Below, piece after piece: positions 34,543 through 42,278 of a DNA stretch of 47,401 nt. The notes under the pieces are model-generated. The model ran no database searches. It had not been told where the DNA came from and worked only from the letters and a program-made list of their open reading frames with translations. The DNA is taken from NCBI GenBank assembly GCA_024277815.1, contig JAJRUM010000011.1, forward strand, positions 1 through 47,401, given 5' to 3'. The DNA is from Gammaproteobacteria bacterium (GTDB taxonomy: Bacteria; Pseudomonadota; Gammaproteobacteria; Xanthomonadales; SZUA-36). Position 1 is the first letter of the stretch, and every line of letters begins with the position of its first letter. A program made the position numbers and the translations under genes.

Positions 34543-36443
34543 TGCTTTGCTCCATCACCGAAACCCGGGGCCTGTGGGCTGAAGCCGTAGCTGCGGCGTA
34601 ATTCAGCCAACTCTTTCACGCCGGGCTGGCGCCAGAATTCCTGCCAGGATTTGCTATCCGGTGCTTGTTCGGGAAGGCGGATGAAAGTGGGGAAAATCCA
34701 GGTGCCGTCTTTCTCCTCGTATGCCTGTAATAACAACTCGCCGGCAGTATTGAAATCTCCAAGTTGTGCGGCCTCATAAGCGACTGTTGCAGCCGGTGTT
34801 TGTCCTGATTTCGCCTGTTGGGCCCGGCGTTTGATAGTTGCGTGTGCCTCGTCCAGTTCACCAGTAGCGATGCTGAGCTTGATTGCAATGGTGGCCAAGA
34901 TATCGTTCGGCACGTTCGGTAGGGTTTCAATCATCCGGGAGACGCCTGCGAGTTGTTCAACATCACCCAAGGCAAAATAGGCATTGGCAAGGTGCCTGTA
35001 GGCGCTGAAAAACGTTGGATCCAAAGCCAGCGCACGTCTGGCCAGGCTGACAACTTGTTCATAATTACCGTTGATCAAGTAGACATTGGCCAGGTCTGTC
35101 AATTGCACAGTGCCCAGGGGGTCCAGTTCTGCTGCGCGTGATTCATACTTCATGGCGTTTTCAAGATCACCGGTGCGGGTGGCCAAATCACCGCGGAAGT
35201 TATTGGCGGCAACACTGCCCGGGCTGACTTGTAGCGCCTTGTCCAGCAGGCGGCGGGCACCCGCCCAATTCATATCAGTTTCACCATACACAATGGCGAG
35301 TACGGACAGTGCTTCGGCGTTGTCCGGCTCTACCTCCAGGGCTCGAGTGGCCCATTGCCGGGCCTGTTCGCGCACTTCTCCCGCCGGCAATTTTTCTGAA
35401 AACCAGGGCAGAACAGCATAGGCCTTGGCCAGTGTGGCCATGGCAGGGGCATATTCCGGTTCGATATCGATAGCGGCTTTGAGGATGTCCATGCCCTCAA
35501 AAAGCTTGGTTTCCGCACGTGTTGCCACCAGGCCACGGCCTTTGAGATACAACTCGTAGGCCCTGAGGTTTATCTTCGTGCTGGGCTTGTCCAGTTCTGT
35601 GGTAAAGCGGGTCCGCAATTCGTGCGCGATGGTGGCGGCGATCTCATCCTGAATTGCAAATACATCTTCCAGTTTGCGGTCAAATGTTTCTGACCAGAGG
35701 TGAAAGCCCGTGTCGGCCCGGATCAACTGGGCGGTAATCCGCAGGGTGTTGCCGGATTTACGCACGCTGCCCTCCAGTACGTGGTTGACGCCTAGTTGCC
35801 TGCCAATATCGGCGATATCAAGGGTTTTCCCTTTGAACTGGAACGAAGACGTGCGGGCAGCGACTTTGAGATTTGGAATTCGCGTCAGCACGTTGAGTAT
35901 TTCTTCCGAGATACCATCGGAGAAATATTCCTGCTCGGTATCTGAACTCATATTGACGAAAGGCAGCACTGCAACGGAGGGCTCTTGAGCCGGTGTATTG
36001 GTGACGGCCGGGACTTCAGCACCGCTACTGGAAATTAACGCAGGCGCTGCGGCGGGAATCGGTTTGGCTTGTGCAGCGTCCTGGCGTCCGCCTTCATCAT
36101 CGACGACGTATCGCTGCGCCAACAACAGGCCAACGGCCAGTAGCAGTACCACGATTACCAGGCGATCGAGCCTGCGCCCGGTATGCTGCGCAATGGATTG
36201 GTCGGGATCAATATCCGCCTCGCGTTTGATTCCCTCCGGGGTTATCTCATAAGCCCAGGCGATAAACAGCGCGACAATAAAACCGATCAACATCAGGAAC
36301 AACACGGTCTTCATCACCCAGTCTGGCGAGCCAAAGCTTTCCAGCGCGAGGTCGGCCACCTGGGCGATTACCCAGCCCACTACGGCATAGGCGAAGCCCA
36401 CCCGGATGACATTACGGCGCTTTAGTTCGCCAAGAAAGCTCAC
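34539..36443 (-). CDS. Array unit E: three-TM TolB-N-like/TPR protein
   Basis: 634 aa from a GTG at 36443 that overlaps the stop of unit F (GTGA). The N-terminal module is the most diverged of the array (MSFLGELKRRNVIRVGFAYA; loop TPEGIKREADIDPDQS) but keeps all invariant positions except the SQS serine. The linker (~112-155) is Ala/Pro-rich. The TolB-N-like domain spans ~156-275 (SVAVLPFVNMSSDTEQEYF), followed by TPRs (AIDIEPEYAPAMATLAKAY, ALEVEPDNAEALSVLAIVY). The C-terminal motif FIRLPEQ...WQEFWRQPGVKEL is shared with unit F, so E and F are the closest pair by this end. Its own stop overlaps the start of unit D. Confidence 0.87.
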   Translation of the reverse strand: MSFLGELKRRNVIRVGFAYAVVGWVIAQVADLALESFGSPDWVMKTVLFLMLIGFIVALFIAWAYEITPEGIKREADIDPDQSIAQHTGRRLDRLVIVVLLLAVGLLLAQRYVVDDEGGRQDAAQAKPIPAAAPALISSSGAEVPAVTNTPAQEPSVAVLPFVNMSSDTEQEYFSDGISEEILNVLTRIPNLKVAARTSSFQFKGKTLDIADIGRQLGVNHVLEGSVRKSGNTLRITAQLIRADTGFHLWSETFDRKLEDVFAIQDEIAATIAHELRTRFTTELDKPSTKINLRAYELYLKGRGLVATRAETKLFEGMDILKAAIDIEPEYAPAMATLAKAYAVLPWFSEKLPAGEVREQARQWATRALEVEPDNAEALSVLAIVYGETDMNWAGARRLLDKALQVSPGSVAANNFRGDLATRTGDLENAMKYESRAAELDPLGTVQLTDLANVYLINGNYEQVVSLARRALALDPTFFSAYRHLANAYFALGDVEQLAGVSRMIETLPNVPNDILATIAIKLSIATGELDEAHATIKRRAQQAKSGQTPAATVAYEAAQLGDFNTAGELLLQAYEEKDGTWIFPTFIRLPEQAPDSKSWQEFWRQPGVKELAELRRSYGFSPQAPGFGDGAKQ

Positions 36444-38377
36444 GATTCCATGCCCCCGGTCCAGTAACCAATGTGCTCATAGGGGCCAAACTGGCGACGG
36501 GTCTCGATCAGTTCCGACAGACCCGGCTGCCGCCAGAACGCCCGCCACTCCGGGTTTTCAGAAATACGTTCCGGCAGGTAAAAAGAGTCCGGCCAGGTAA
36601 GCAGGGATTCCCCGGACAGGTAGGCTTTTTCGAGCAGTGGCAAGGCTGCGTCGACACCATCCAGTACCAGTGCATAAAAAGCGGTGACGGCATACAGGAA
36701 GTATCCATTGCTTGATTCGGCCAGACGGTTGCGCTCATCGAGTTTTATACGAAGATTAGCCCGGTCTCCTTGTTGATAATAGTAGAAGCACCACCACGTG
36801 TTCACGTAACCCGCATCGGCACCCAACTCCGCATCGGCAAAGTTGATGAGTTGACGCGCTGCTTCATAATCGCCGGTTATGATCAACGCTGTAATCAAAG
36901 CGTCTTGTCGGTCATAGGAGTCGGGCGCCAGTCTGGCAGCGGTGCGTGCAGGTACCAGCGCTTCCTCGTTGCGGTTCTGAATAATATAAAGAAATGCCAG
37001 GTCTGAATAATGAACGGCTGCAAGCGGATCCAGTTCGGTCGCACGCCGTTCCATAATCTCAGCGTTCTGGAAGTCACCGGTCCTGGTCAGAAAATCGCCA
37101 AACAGATTAACGATGGCCGCATTGTTGGGAGCGATCTCGTATGATGTTTCGAAATTTTCCCGGGCTGTTGAGAAATTCAGGCTGAACGAGCCCTGTACGC
37201 GTGCCATCGCTACATAAGCTTCGGCATTTTCCGGATCAAGCTGGATGGCAGTTCGGGCGGCTTCCATTGCTGAATGGGCCGCTTGTTTAGCGGCGATTTT
37301 CCCAGAGTAGGCCGGTAAAAGTGCATAGGTAAATGCCAGCCCAGACCATGCCGTGGCGAATTGCTGGTCGAGATCAAGGGCCTGTTTGAACAGGCGCATG
37401 GCCTTGATCATGTTGTCGCCGCCACGCTGAGCCAGCAGGTGGCGTGCTTTCAGGTAGAACTGGTAGGCCTGCAGGTTTTCAGTAGGTTGTTCGCTGCTTT
37501 GCTTTGTATTGACACCCAGTTCAACTTCAAGTGCATGGGTGATGGCCGTTGAAATTTCATCCTGTATGGCAAAAACATCGTCCAATTCACGATCATAGGT
37601 TTGCGACCACAGGTGGAAGCCGTTATCCACACGGATCAACTGCGCAGTGATACGCAGGCGGTTGCCGGATTTGCGCACACTGCCTTCCAGCACGTTGGCG
37701 ACATTCAGTTGGCGGCCGATATTGCCGATATCGAGGTTCTTGCCCTTGAACTGGAACGCCGAGGTGCGTGCTGCTACCTGTAGTTTGGGGTTCTGGGCGA
37801 GGCGGTTAAGTAGTTCCTCAGACAAGCCATCGGAGAAGTATTCCTGCTCATTGTCGGAGGACATATTCACAAAGGGCAGGACAGCAATGGATTTAACATC
37901 AATTGCCGGGTTGGCAGCCACTGGTTTGGCCGTTGATGAATTAACTATTACTGGCCCAGCCGTTGCTGCCTGGCCCGCTTCAATATTTTCGGCCACGGTG
38001 TTGACCGGGGTTGGGTTAGCCGGCACATCCTGATTTTGCATTAACCGGTCTGATAGCAACAACACAATGGCAAATACAAGAAAAGCAATAGTTATGCGGT
38101 CCAGTTTATGCCCCGTACTGCCCGCGATGGATTTGCTTCGGTCTATTTCTGATTCACGTTTGATGCCATCGGGCGTTACTTCAAATGCCCAGGCAATAAT
38201 GACCGCAACCGGGAAGCCCACCAGCACCACCAGCAAGAACACTTTCATCACCCATTCGGGTGCAGCGATGTTTTCCAGTACCAGGTCCATGACCTGCAGC
38301 AATACCCAGGCTGCAACGGCATAGGCGATACCAACCCGGAACACATTGCGGCGTTTTAATTCGTTAAAAAAGCTCAT
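36440..38377 (-). CDS. Array unit F: three-TM TolB-N-like/TPR protein
   Basis: 645 aa from the ATG at 38377, which shares one base with the stop of unit G (TAATG). A TTG at 38383 would add two residues and is less likely. Membrane module MSFFNELKRRN, loop TPDGIKRESEIDRSKS, third helix ~95-110. A long Ala/Pro/Val linker precedes the TolB-N-like domain (~162-282: SIAVLPFVNMSSDNEQEYF, NVLEGSVRKSGNRLRITAQ). TPR-like helices follow (ALDLDQQFATAWSGLAFTY, AIQLDPENAEAYVAMARV). It ends with FYLPERISENPEWRAFWRQP and GGMES. The 3' end overlaps the GTG of unit E. Confidence 0.87.
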   Translation of the reverse strand: MSFFNELKRRNVFRVGIAYAVAAWVLLQVMDLVLENIAAPEWVMKVFLLVVLVGFPVAVIIAWAFEVTPDGIKRESEIDRSKSIAGSTGHKLDRITIAFLVFAIVLLLSDRLMQNQDVPANPTPVNTVAENIEAGQAATAGPVIVNSSTAKPVAANPAIDVKSIAVLPFVNMSSDNEQEYFSDGLSEELLNRLAQNPKLQVAARTSAFQFKGKNLDIGNIGRQLNVANVLEGSVRKSGNRLRITAQLIRVDNGFHLWSQTYDRELDDVFAIQDEISTAITHALEVELGVNTKQSSEQPTENLQAYQFYLKARHLLAQRGGDNMIKAMRLFKQALDLDQQFATAWSGLAFTYALLPAYSGKIAAKQAAHSAMEAARTAIQLDPENAEAYVAMARVQGSFSLNFSTARENFETSYEIAPNNAAIVNLFGDFLTRTGDFQNAEIMERRATELDPLAAVHYSDLAFLYIIQNRNEEALVPARTAARLAPDSYDRQDALITALIITGDYEAARQLINFADAELGADAGYVNTWWCFYYYQQGDRANLRIKLDERNRLAESSNGYFLYAVTAFYALVLDGVDAALPLLEKAYLSGESLLTWPDSFYLPERISENPEWRAFWRQPGLSELIETRRQFGPYEHIGYWTGGMES

Positions 38378-40305
38378 TACCAATCCTTTGCTGGGTACTT
38401 AATGGGTGAGGGCGGTGGCCAGTCGAAACCGGCTTCTTCAATCCGTGCCTTGAAATTGTGTGTGGCATCCAGATCAAAGGGTGCACCGCAGAAACATGAC
38501 TTGACAATTTCGGCCAGGATAAATGGACCCGCATAGCGGGCATCCAACTTGCTGGCATAGGCATTGGCTGCGTCACGATTGCCCAGTACCGCTTCTACAG
38601 TCAACAAGGTCATATCATCCACTGCAGCATTTTTCCGCGCAGATTCCAGCAGTTCTCTGGCGGTGGAAATATCATTGTTCATGGCGTAAGCAAAAAGGCT
38701 ACGCGGGACCTGGAGAAAACTGCCCTCGGAGCCTGCATCGTAGGTGCCCGGGTCATTGCGATTGGCACCGGTGGCCAGTGTGGCGAGAAAGCGTATGTCA
38801 ACGACCCATGCACTGAAACCAGCAGTATTCAGATACTGGTTGCTGACAGCTATCGTTTTCTCAGCCTGCCCGGCCCACAGCAAAGCCTGTCCGCCCATGG
38901 CAACATTGATCCCACTCAAGGGATCGCAGCGTATTAACCGTTCATAGTGATCAGATATTTGTGTGGCCCAGCCAAAAATCCCAGCCAAAGTTGCGGCCCA
39001 GTTAACCGAATAGCACTCATTGGTTTGAAATGCCCGATCAAGAGCAACCGGGATTCCTGACCAATTGTCTGAGAATAGCGCACGCTCTGCTTCAAAATAG
39101 GCTCGTTGGGCATCCGAGCGCGCGTAGCGGGCTGCCAGCAAGAGTCCACCTCGTATTTCCTCCAATGCAGACTCAAGTTGCGCCGGTGTGTAATCGCCCT
39201 TACCCCTGGCATTGTCATAAATCATGTGTCCAAACAGGTCGGTTCGCTCTAATTGGGCATCCACTATTGCCGGCACGATTGCTAAAGCCTGATCGAAATA
39301 TTGATTGGCCTCCGGCAGCAAGTCGATGGGCTCACTGATAGAGTGGGCCCGCTCCATCATTTCCAATCCTTTCTGATAGGCGATAAAAGCCTCTACATTG
39401 CCGATGCCGGCACGTTTCATTTTTTCGCGCTTGCCATCGTTGAGCACCACATCCAGGGTTTGGGCAATGTTGCTTGCGATGTCTTCCTGTACGGCAAACA
39501 CATCATCCAGCGTTCGGTCATAGGTGCTGGACCAGAGATGAAAACCATCAACTGCCAGTATTAACTGCGCAGTAATGCGGACGCGGTTACCTGATTTACG
39601 TACCGAACCTTCCACCACATGGTTGACTCCGAGCGTGGCGGCTATCTCCGGGATTGGTAGGTTTTTGCCTTTGAAGTGGAAGGATGAAGTGCGTGCGGTG
39701 ACCAGCAATTCAGGCAGAGCAGTCAGGGAATTCAGGATTTCCTCGGTCAGGCCATCGGCGAAATAAACGTCGTCCTCACCACTGCTCATGGCCGTGAAGG
39801 GCAGCACCGCGACGGATTCACGTTCAGCTTCCTCACTTCCGGTCTGCCTTACAGCATTCGGGCCGGAGGCCGGGGCTGATTGATCTGTATCCATCTGGTC
39901 ATTGATCTGGACTGCCTGTTTAGAAATGGCGCCAGCGCCCAATTCAACGTCATCCCGCCCTGCAAACCAGAAGCGCTCTGCCGCCATCGAGAAAATGACC
40001 AGCGCCAGTACAACAATAATTGCCCGGTCCAGCTTGCGACCGGTTCCTGGCGTGATGGATTGCGAGCGGTCGACATCCTTTTCGCGCTTGATGCCGTCCG
40101 GGGTCATTTCAAACGCCCAGGCGAGGATCAGTGCGGGAATGAGACCGATTGCGAGTAAAGCGATGACCAGCGTGACGGCTGAATCAGGTAGCCCTATGCG
40201 GGGGAACACGATATCAGATACCTGAAGCAGCAGCCACGCGGCCACCGTGTAAGCGATGCCGACGCGGAATACGTTGCGGCGTTTTAATTCATTGAAAAAG
40301 CTCAT
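38377..40305 (-). CDS. Array unit G: three-TM TolB-N-like protein with divergent helical C-terminus
   Basis: 642 aa from the ATG at 40305 with GGAG 8 nt upstream. The module is MSFFNELKRRN with TM1/TM2 altered (DIVFPRIGLPDSAVTLVIAL) and loop TPDGIKREKDVDRSQS. The linker spans ~112-162. The TolB-N-like domain (~164-285) reads SVAVLPFTAMSSGEDDVYF and HVVEGSVRKSGNRVRITAQ. The C-terminal half is helical but shows few TPR consensus motifs, unlike the other units. It carries a CFCG motif near the end (KSCFCGAPFDLD) and finishes SPIKYPAKDW. It probably recognises something different; no domain is identified. Upstream is a REP element next to unit H. Confidence 0.85.
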   Translation of the reverse strand: MSFFNELKRRNVFRVGIAYTVAAWLLLQVSDIVFPRIGLPDSAVTLVIALLAIGLIPALILAWAFEMTPDGIKREKDVDRSQSITPGTGRKLDRAIIVVLALVIFSMAAERFWFAGRDDVELGAGAISKQAVQINDQMDTDQSAPASGPNAVRQTGSEEAERESVAVLPFTAMSSGEDDVYFADGLTEEILNSLTALPELLVTARTSSFHFKGKNLPIPEIAATLGVNHVVEGSVRKSGNRVRITAQLILAVDGFHLWSSTYDRTLDDVFAVQEDIASNIAQTLDVVLNDGKREKMKRAGIGNVEAFIAYQKGLEMMERAHSISEPIDLLPEANQYFDQALAIVPAIVDAQLERTDLFGHMIYDNARGKGDYTPAQLESALEEIRGGLLLAARYARSDAQRAYFEAERALFSDNWSGIPVALDRAFQTNECYSVNWAATLAGIFGWATQISDHYERLIRCDPLSGINVAMGGQALLWAGQAEKTIAVSNQYLNTAGFSAWVVDIRFLATLATGANRNDPGTYDAGSEGSFLQVPRSLFAYAMNNDISTARELLESARKNAAVDDMTLLTVEAVLGNRDAANAYASKLDARYAGPFILAEIVKSCFCGAPFDLDATHNFKARIEEAGFDWPPPSPIKYPAKDW

Positions 40306-40313
40306 GTATGGCT

Positions 40314-40356
40314 CCTGTAGGAGGGGTCAGCAAAGCTGGCCGCGAGCTTACTCTTC
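40314..40356. repeat. REP-type palindrome (family 2), copy 2
   Basis: CCTGTAGGAGG carries a GTAG tetranucleotide (40317-40320). The hairpin GGTCAGC (40325-40331) / GCTGGCC (40335-40341) follows, then CGCGAGCTTACTCTTC, ending at the stop codon of unit H. It aligns with 32432-32470 and with pseudomonad-type REPs. Confidence 0.75.
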
Positions 40357-42198
40357 TTAATCACACTCAAAATCATCCTCCCCAAGCGCTCTGCATTGCG
40401 GTGGAAAACCTTTTACAAGCCAGTACGCGGGGAGGCCTAGTTCACGTACAAAGGACTTGAAATAACTGGATTTCCGAAAAGATGTATGCTGCTCCTGCCA
40501 GATCCAAATATTGTTGAACGGCCTGGGTTGGACGTATTTGTATTCGCCCAGGGCAGACAGTTCATTGGGCCAGTCGGTGGGGTCGTTTAGCGTCTGCCGG
40601 TTTTTTACCCAATGTAAAAATTTATTCAGGTCGTCAGCATGGTCCTTGTCTGGAAATTCCAGTGCATCGAGGAAAATTTTAGCCGGGTAACTCCGGTCAT
40701 CATCACGCCCAAGCCATATCGAAAAAGTCGCTGCCAGACGATTTCCACGCTTGATAAGCGTATAGGCGATAGCGCTATTTGAACCCAGAAAGCCACGTTC
40801 TGCACTGATCTGGAATAGTTCCAGCGCCACATCGCTGTGGCCGACCACCAAATGAAACATTGCAAGGTGTCGACGGCAGTTTTCATAACGCGGGTCGAGA
40901 TCAAGGCAACGGGTTGCGTCGTTGATAGCCTTGTCAAAGAACCCCAGAGTGCCCCAGCTAATGCTGCGCCAAAGATAGGCGGTTGTGTTTTTAGGGTCCA
41001 TTTCGATCGCTCGATCCATGTGAACCATTGATGCAATCAGATCTTTACTACGGGCCTGAGATCCAAGTACTGCATGTGGCATGGAAAGTTCAGGGTTGAT
41101 GTCCAGCGCTTTTTTTGCAGCTACCAGCGACATGGCATTGTAATCACGGTCAATAATGCCCCAGGAAGGTGCAACACTATAAACCGCTGCAAGGCCCTCC
41201 CAGGCACGTGCGAACTCAGGGTCCAGTTCCACAGCGCGTTCGAACAAGCCAATACTTTCTTCCAGCTTGTCTCTGGCGATAAACAGGCCGCGGGCTTTTA
41301 AATATAACTCGTAGGCATCCAGATTCTCAGTATCTGCCGTGACTGAAACGGCCTTCGTGTCCGCGAGCATGCCCAATTCAGTGCGTAAAGCATCAACAAT
41401 GGCATTGGCGATCTCATCCTGAATCGCAAAAATATCCACCAGGTCACGGTCGAAGGTTTGGGACCACAGGTGACGGTCGGTTTTGGCATCGATTAGCTGG
41501 GCGGTAATACGCACGCGGTTATCGGCCTTGCGCACGCTGCCTTCCAGAATATGATCGACTTTCAGCTCGCTGGCAATTTCAGCCAGACTTTGATTACTGC
41601 CTTTGTAGGTGAATGAAGATGTGCGCGAGGCCACCTTCAGGCCTTCGACACGCACCAATACGTTAAGTAATTCCTCGGATATGCCATCCGAGAAATAGCC
41701 CTGGTCCTGTTCCGGGCTTAAGTCTGCGAATGGCAGTACCGCGATTGATGGATCCACGGCGGCAGCGGAGACCGGGGTCGGATTCCTTTTCTCATCGCCG
41801 GCTTCAGATGTTTGTACCGCATTTTCCTGAGAAAAGGGCTCTGACTGCAAATCTTCAGCCTGGTATTTGTCGTAGATGAAGTAGACAACCGCCAGCACCA
41901 ATATTGCGATGATAGTGCGATCCATTTTGCGACCGGTTTTGTTCGCAATAGACTGGCTGCGGTCAACATCCCGTTCACGCTTAATGCCATCTGGTGTCAT
42001 TTCAAAGGCCCAGGCGAAGATCAGCGCGGGTACTAAGCCGACGATCAGCAGTAACACGATGAATTTACCTGCCGTATCCGGCAGGCCCAGCAACTCGACC
42101 AATACATCGGTGAGTTGCAACAATATCCACGCAGCAATGACGTAGGCGATGCCGACCCGGACGACGTTGCGGCGTTTTAATTCTTCAAAGAAGCTCAT
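40357..42198 (-). CDS. Array unit H: three-TM TolB-N-like/TPR protein with C-terminal Cys pair
   Basis: 613 aa from the ATG at 42198, which overlaps the stop of the relic mini-ORF (ATGA); GAGG supplied by a REP edge lies upstream. Module MSFFEELKRRN, loop TPDGIKRERDVDRSQS, third helix ~95-110. The TolB-N-like domain (~151-270) reads SIAVLPFADLSPEQDQGYF and HILEGSVRKADNRVRITAQ. TPR-like repeats include AVELDPEFARAWEGLAAVY and ALDINPELSMPHAVLG. The C-terminus PPQCRALGEDDFECD carries two Cys 11 residues apart and is shared with units I and (frameshifted) K. In the periplasm these could form a disulfide. Confidence 0.88.
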   Translation of the reverse strand: MSFFEELKRRNVVRVGIAYVIAAWILLQLTDVLVELLGLPDTAGKFIVLLLIVGLVPALIFAWAFEMTPDGIKRERDVDRSQSIANKTGRKMDRTIIAILVLAVVYFIYDKYQAEDLQSEPFSQENAVQTSEAGDEKRNPTPVSAAAVDPSIAVLPFADLSPEQDQGYFSDGISEELLNVLVRVEGLKVASRTSSFTYKGSNQSLAEIASELKVDHILEGSVRKADNRVRITAQLIDAKTDRHLWSQTFDRDLVDIFAIQDEIANAIVDALRTELGMLADTKAVSVTADTENLDAYELYLKARGLFIARDKLEESIGLFERAVELDPEFARAWEGLAAVYSVAPSWGIIDRDYNAMSLVAAKKALDINPELSMPHAVLGSQARSKDLIASMVHMDRAIEMDPKNTTAYLWRSISWGTLGFFDKAINDATRCLDLDPRYENCRRHLAMFHLVVGHSDVALELFQISAERGFLGSNSAIAYTLIKRGNRLAATFSIWLGRDDDRSYPAKIFLDALEFPDKDHADDLNKFLHWVKNRQTLNDPTDWPNELSALGEYKYVQPRPFNNIWIWQEQHTSFRKSSYFKSFVRELGLPAYWLVKGFPPQCRALGEDDFECD

Positions 42199-42278
42199 AA
42201 AGAACCTCGTAGGGTGGGCAACTTGTTGCCCACCCGGAAAACATTGCGGCGCTTGAGTTCTGTGAAATAGCTACTCAC
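42195..42278 (-). pseudogene. Relic N-terminus of a lost array unit, kept as a 27-codon coupled mini-ORF
   Basis: A GTG at 42278 overlaps the stop of unit I (GTGAGTAG). The frame reads SSYFTELKRRNVFRVG, the family N-terminus, and is then interrupted by a REP palindrome (encoding NKLPTLRGSL). It stops at a TGA overlapping the ATG of unit H (ATGA). So the body of one paralog, about 600 codons, is gone, while the coupling of the translation chain is intact on both sides. The break lies where the coding sequence CGGGTGGGC resembles the REP arm GGGTGGGCAAC, suggesting microhomology. Confidence 0.8.
42209..42235. repeat. REP-type palindrome (GTAG family 1) at the relic breakpoint
   Basis: GTAG (42209-42212) overlaps the arm GGGTGGGCAAC (42212-42222), which pairs perfectly over 11 bp with GTTGCCCACCC (42225-42235) around a TT loop. 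It is the same family as the pair at 28352-28448, and again its edge abuts a Shine-Dalgarno and start codon. Confidence 0.75.
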
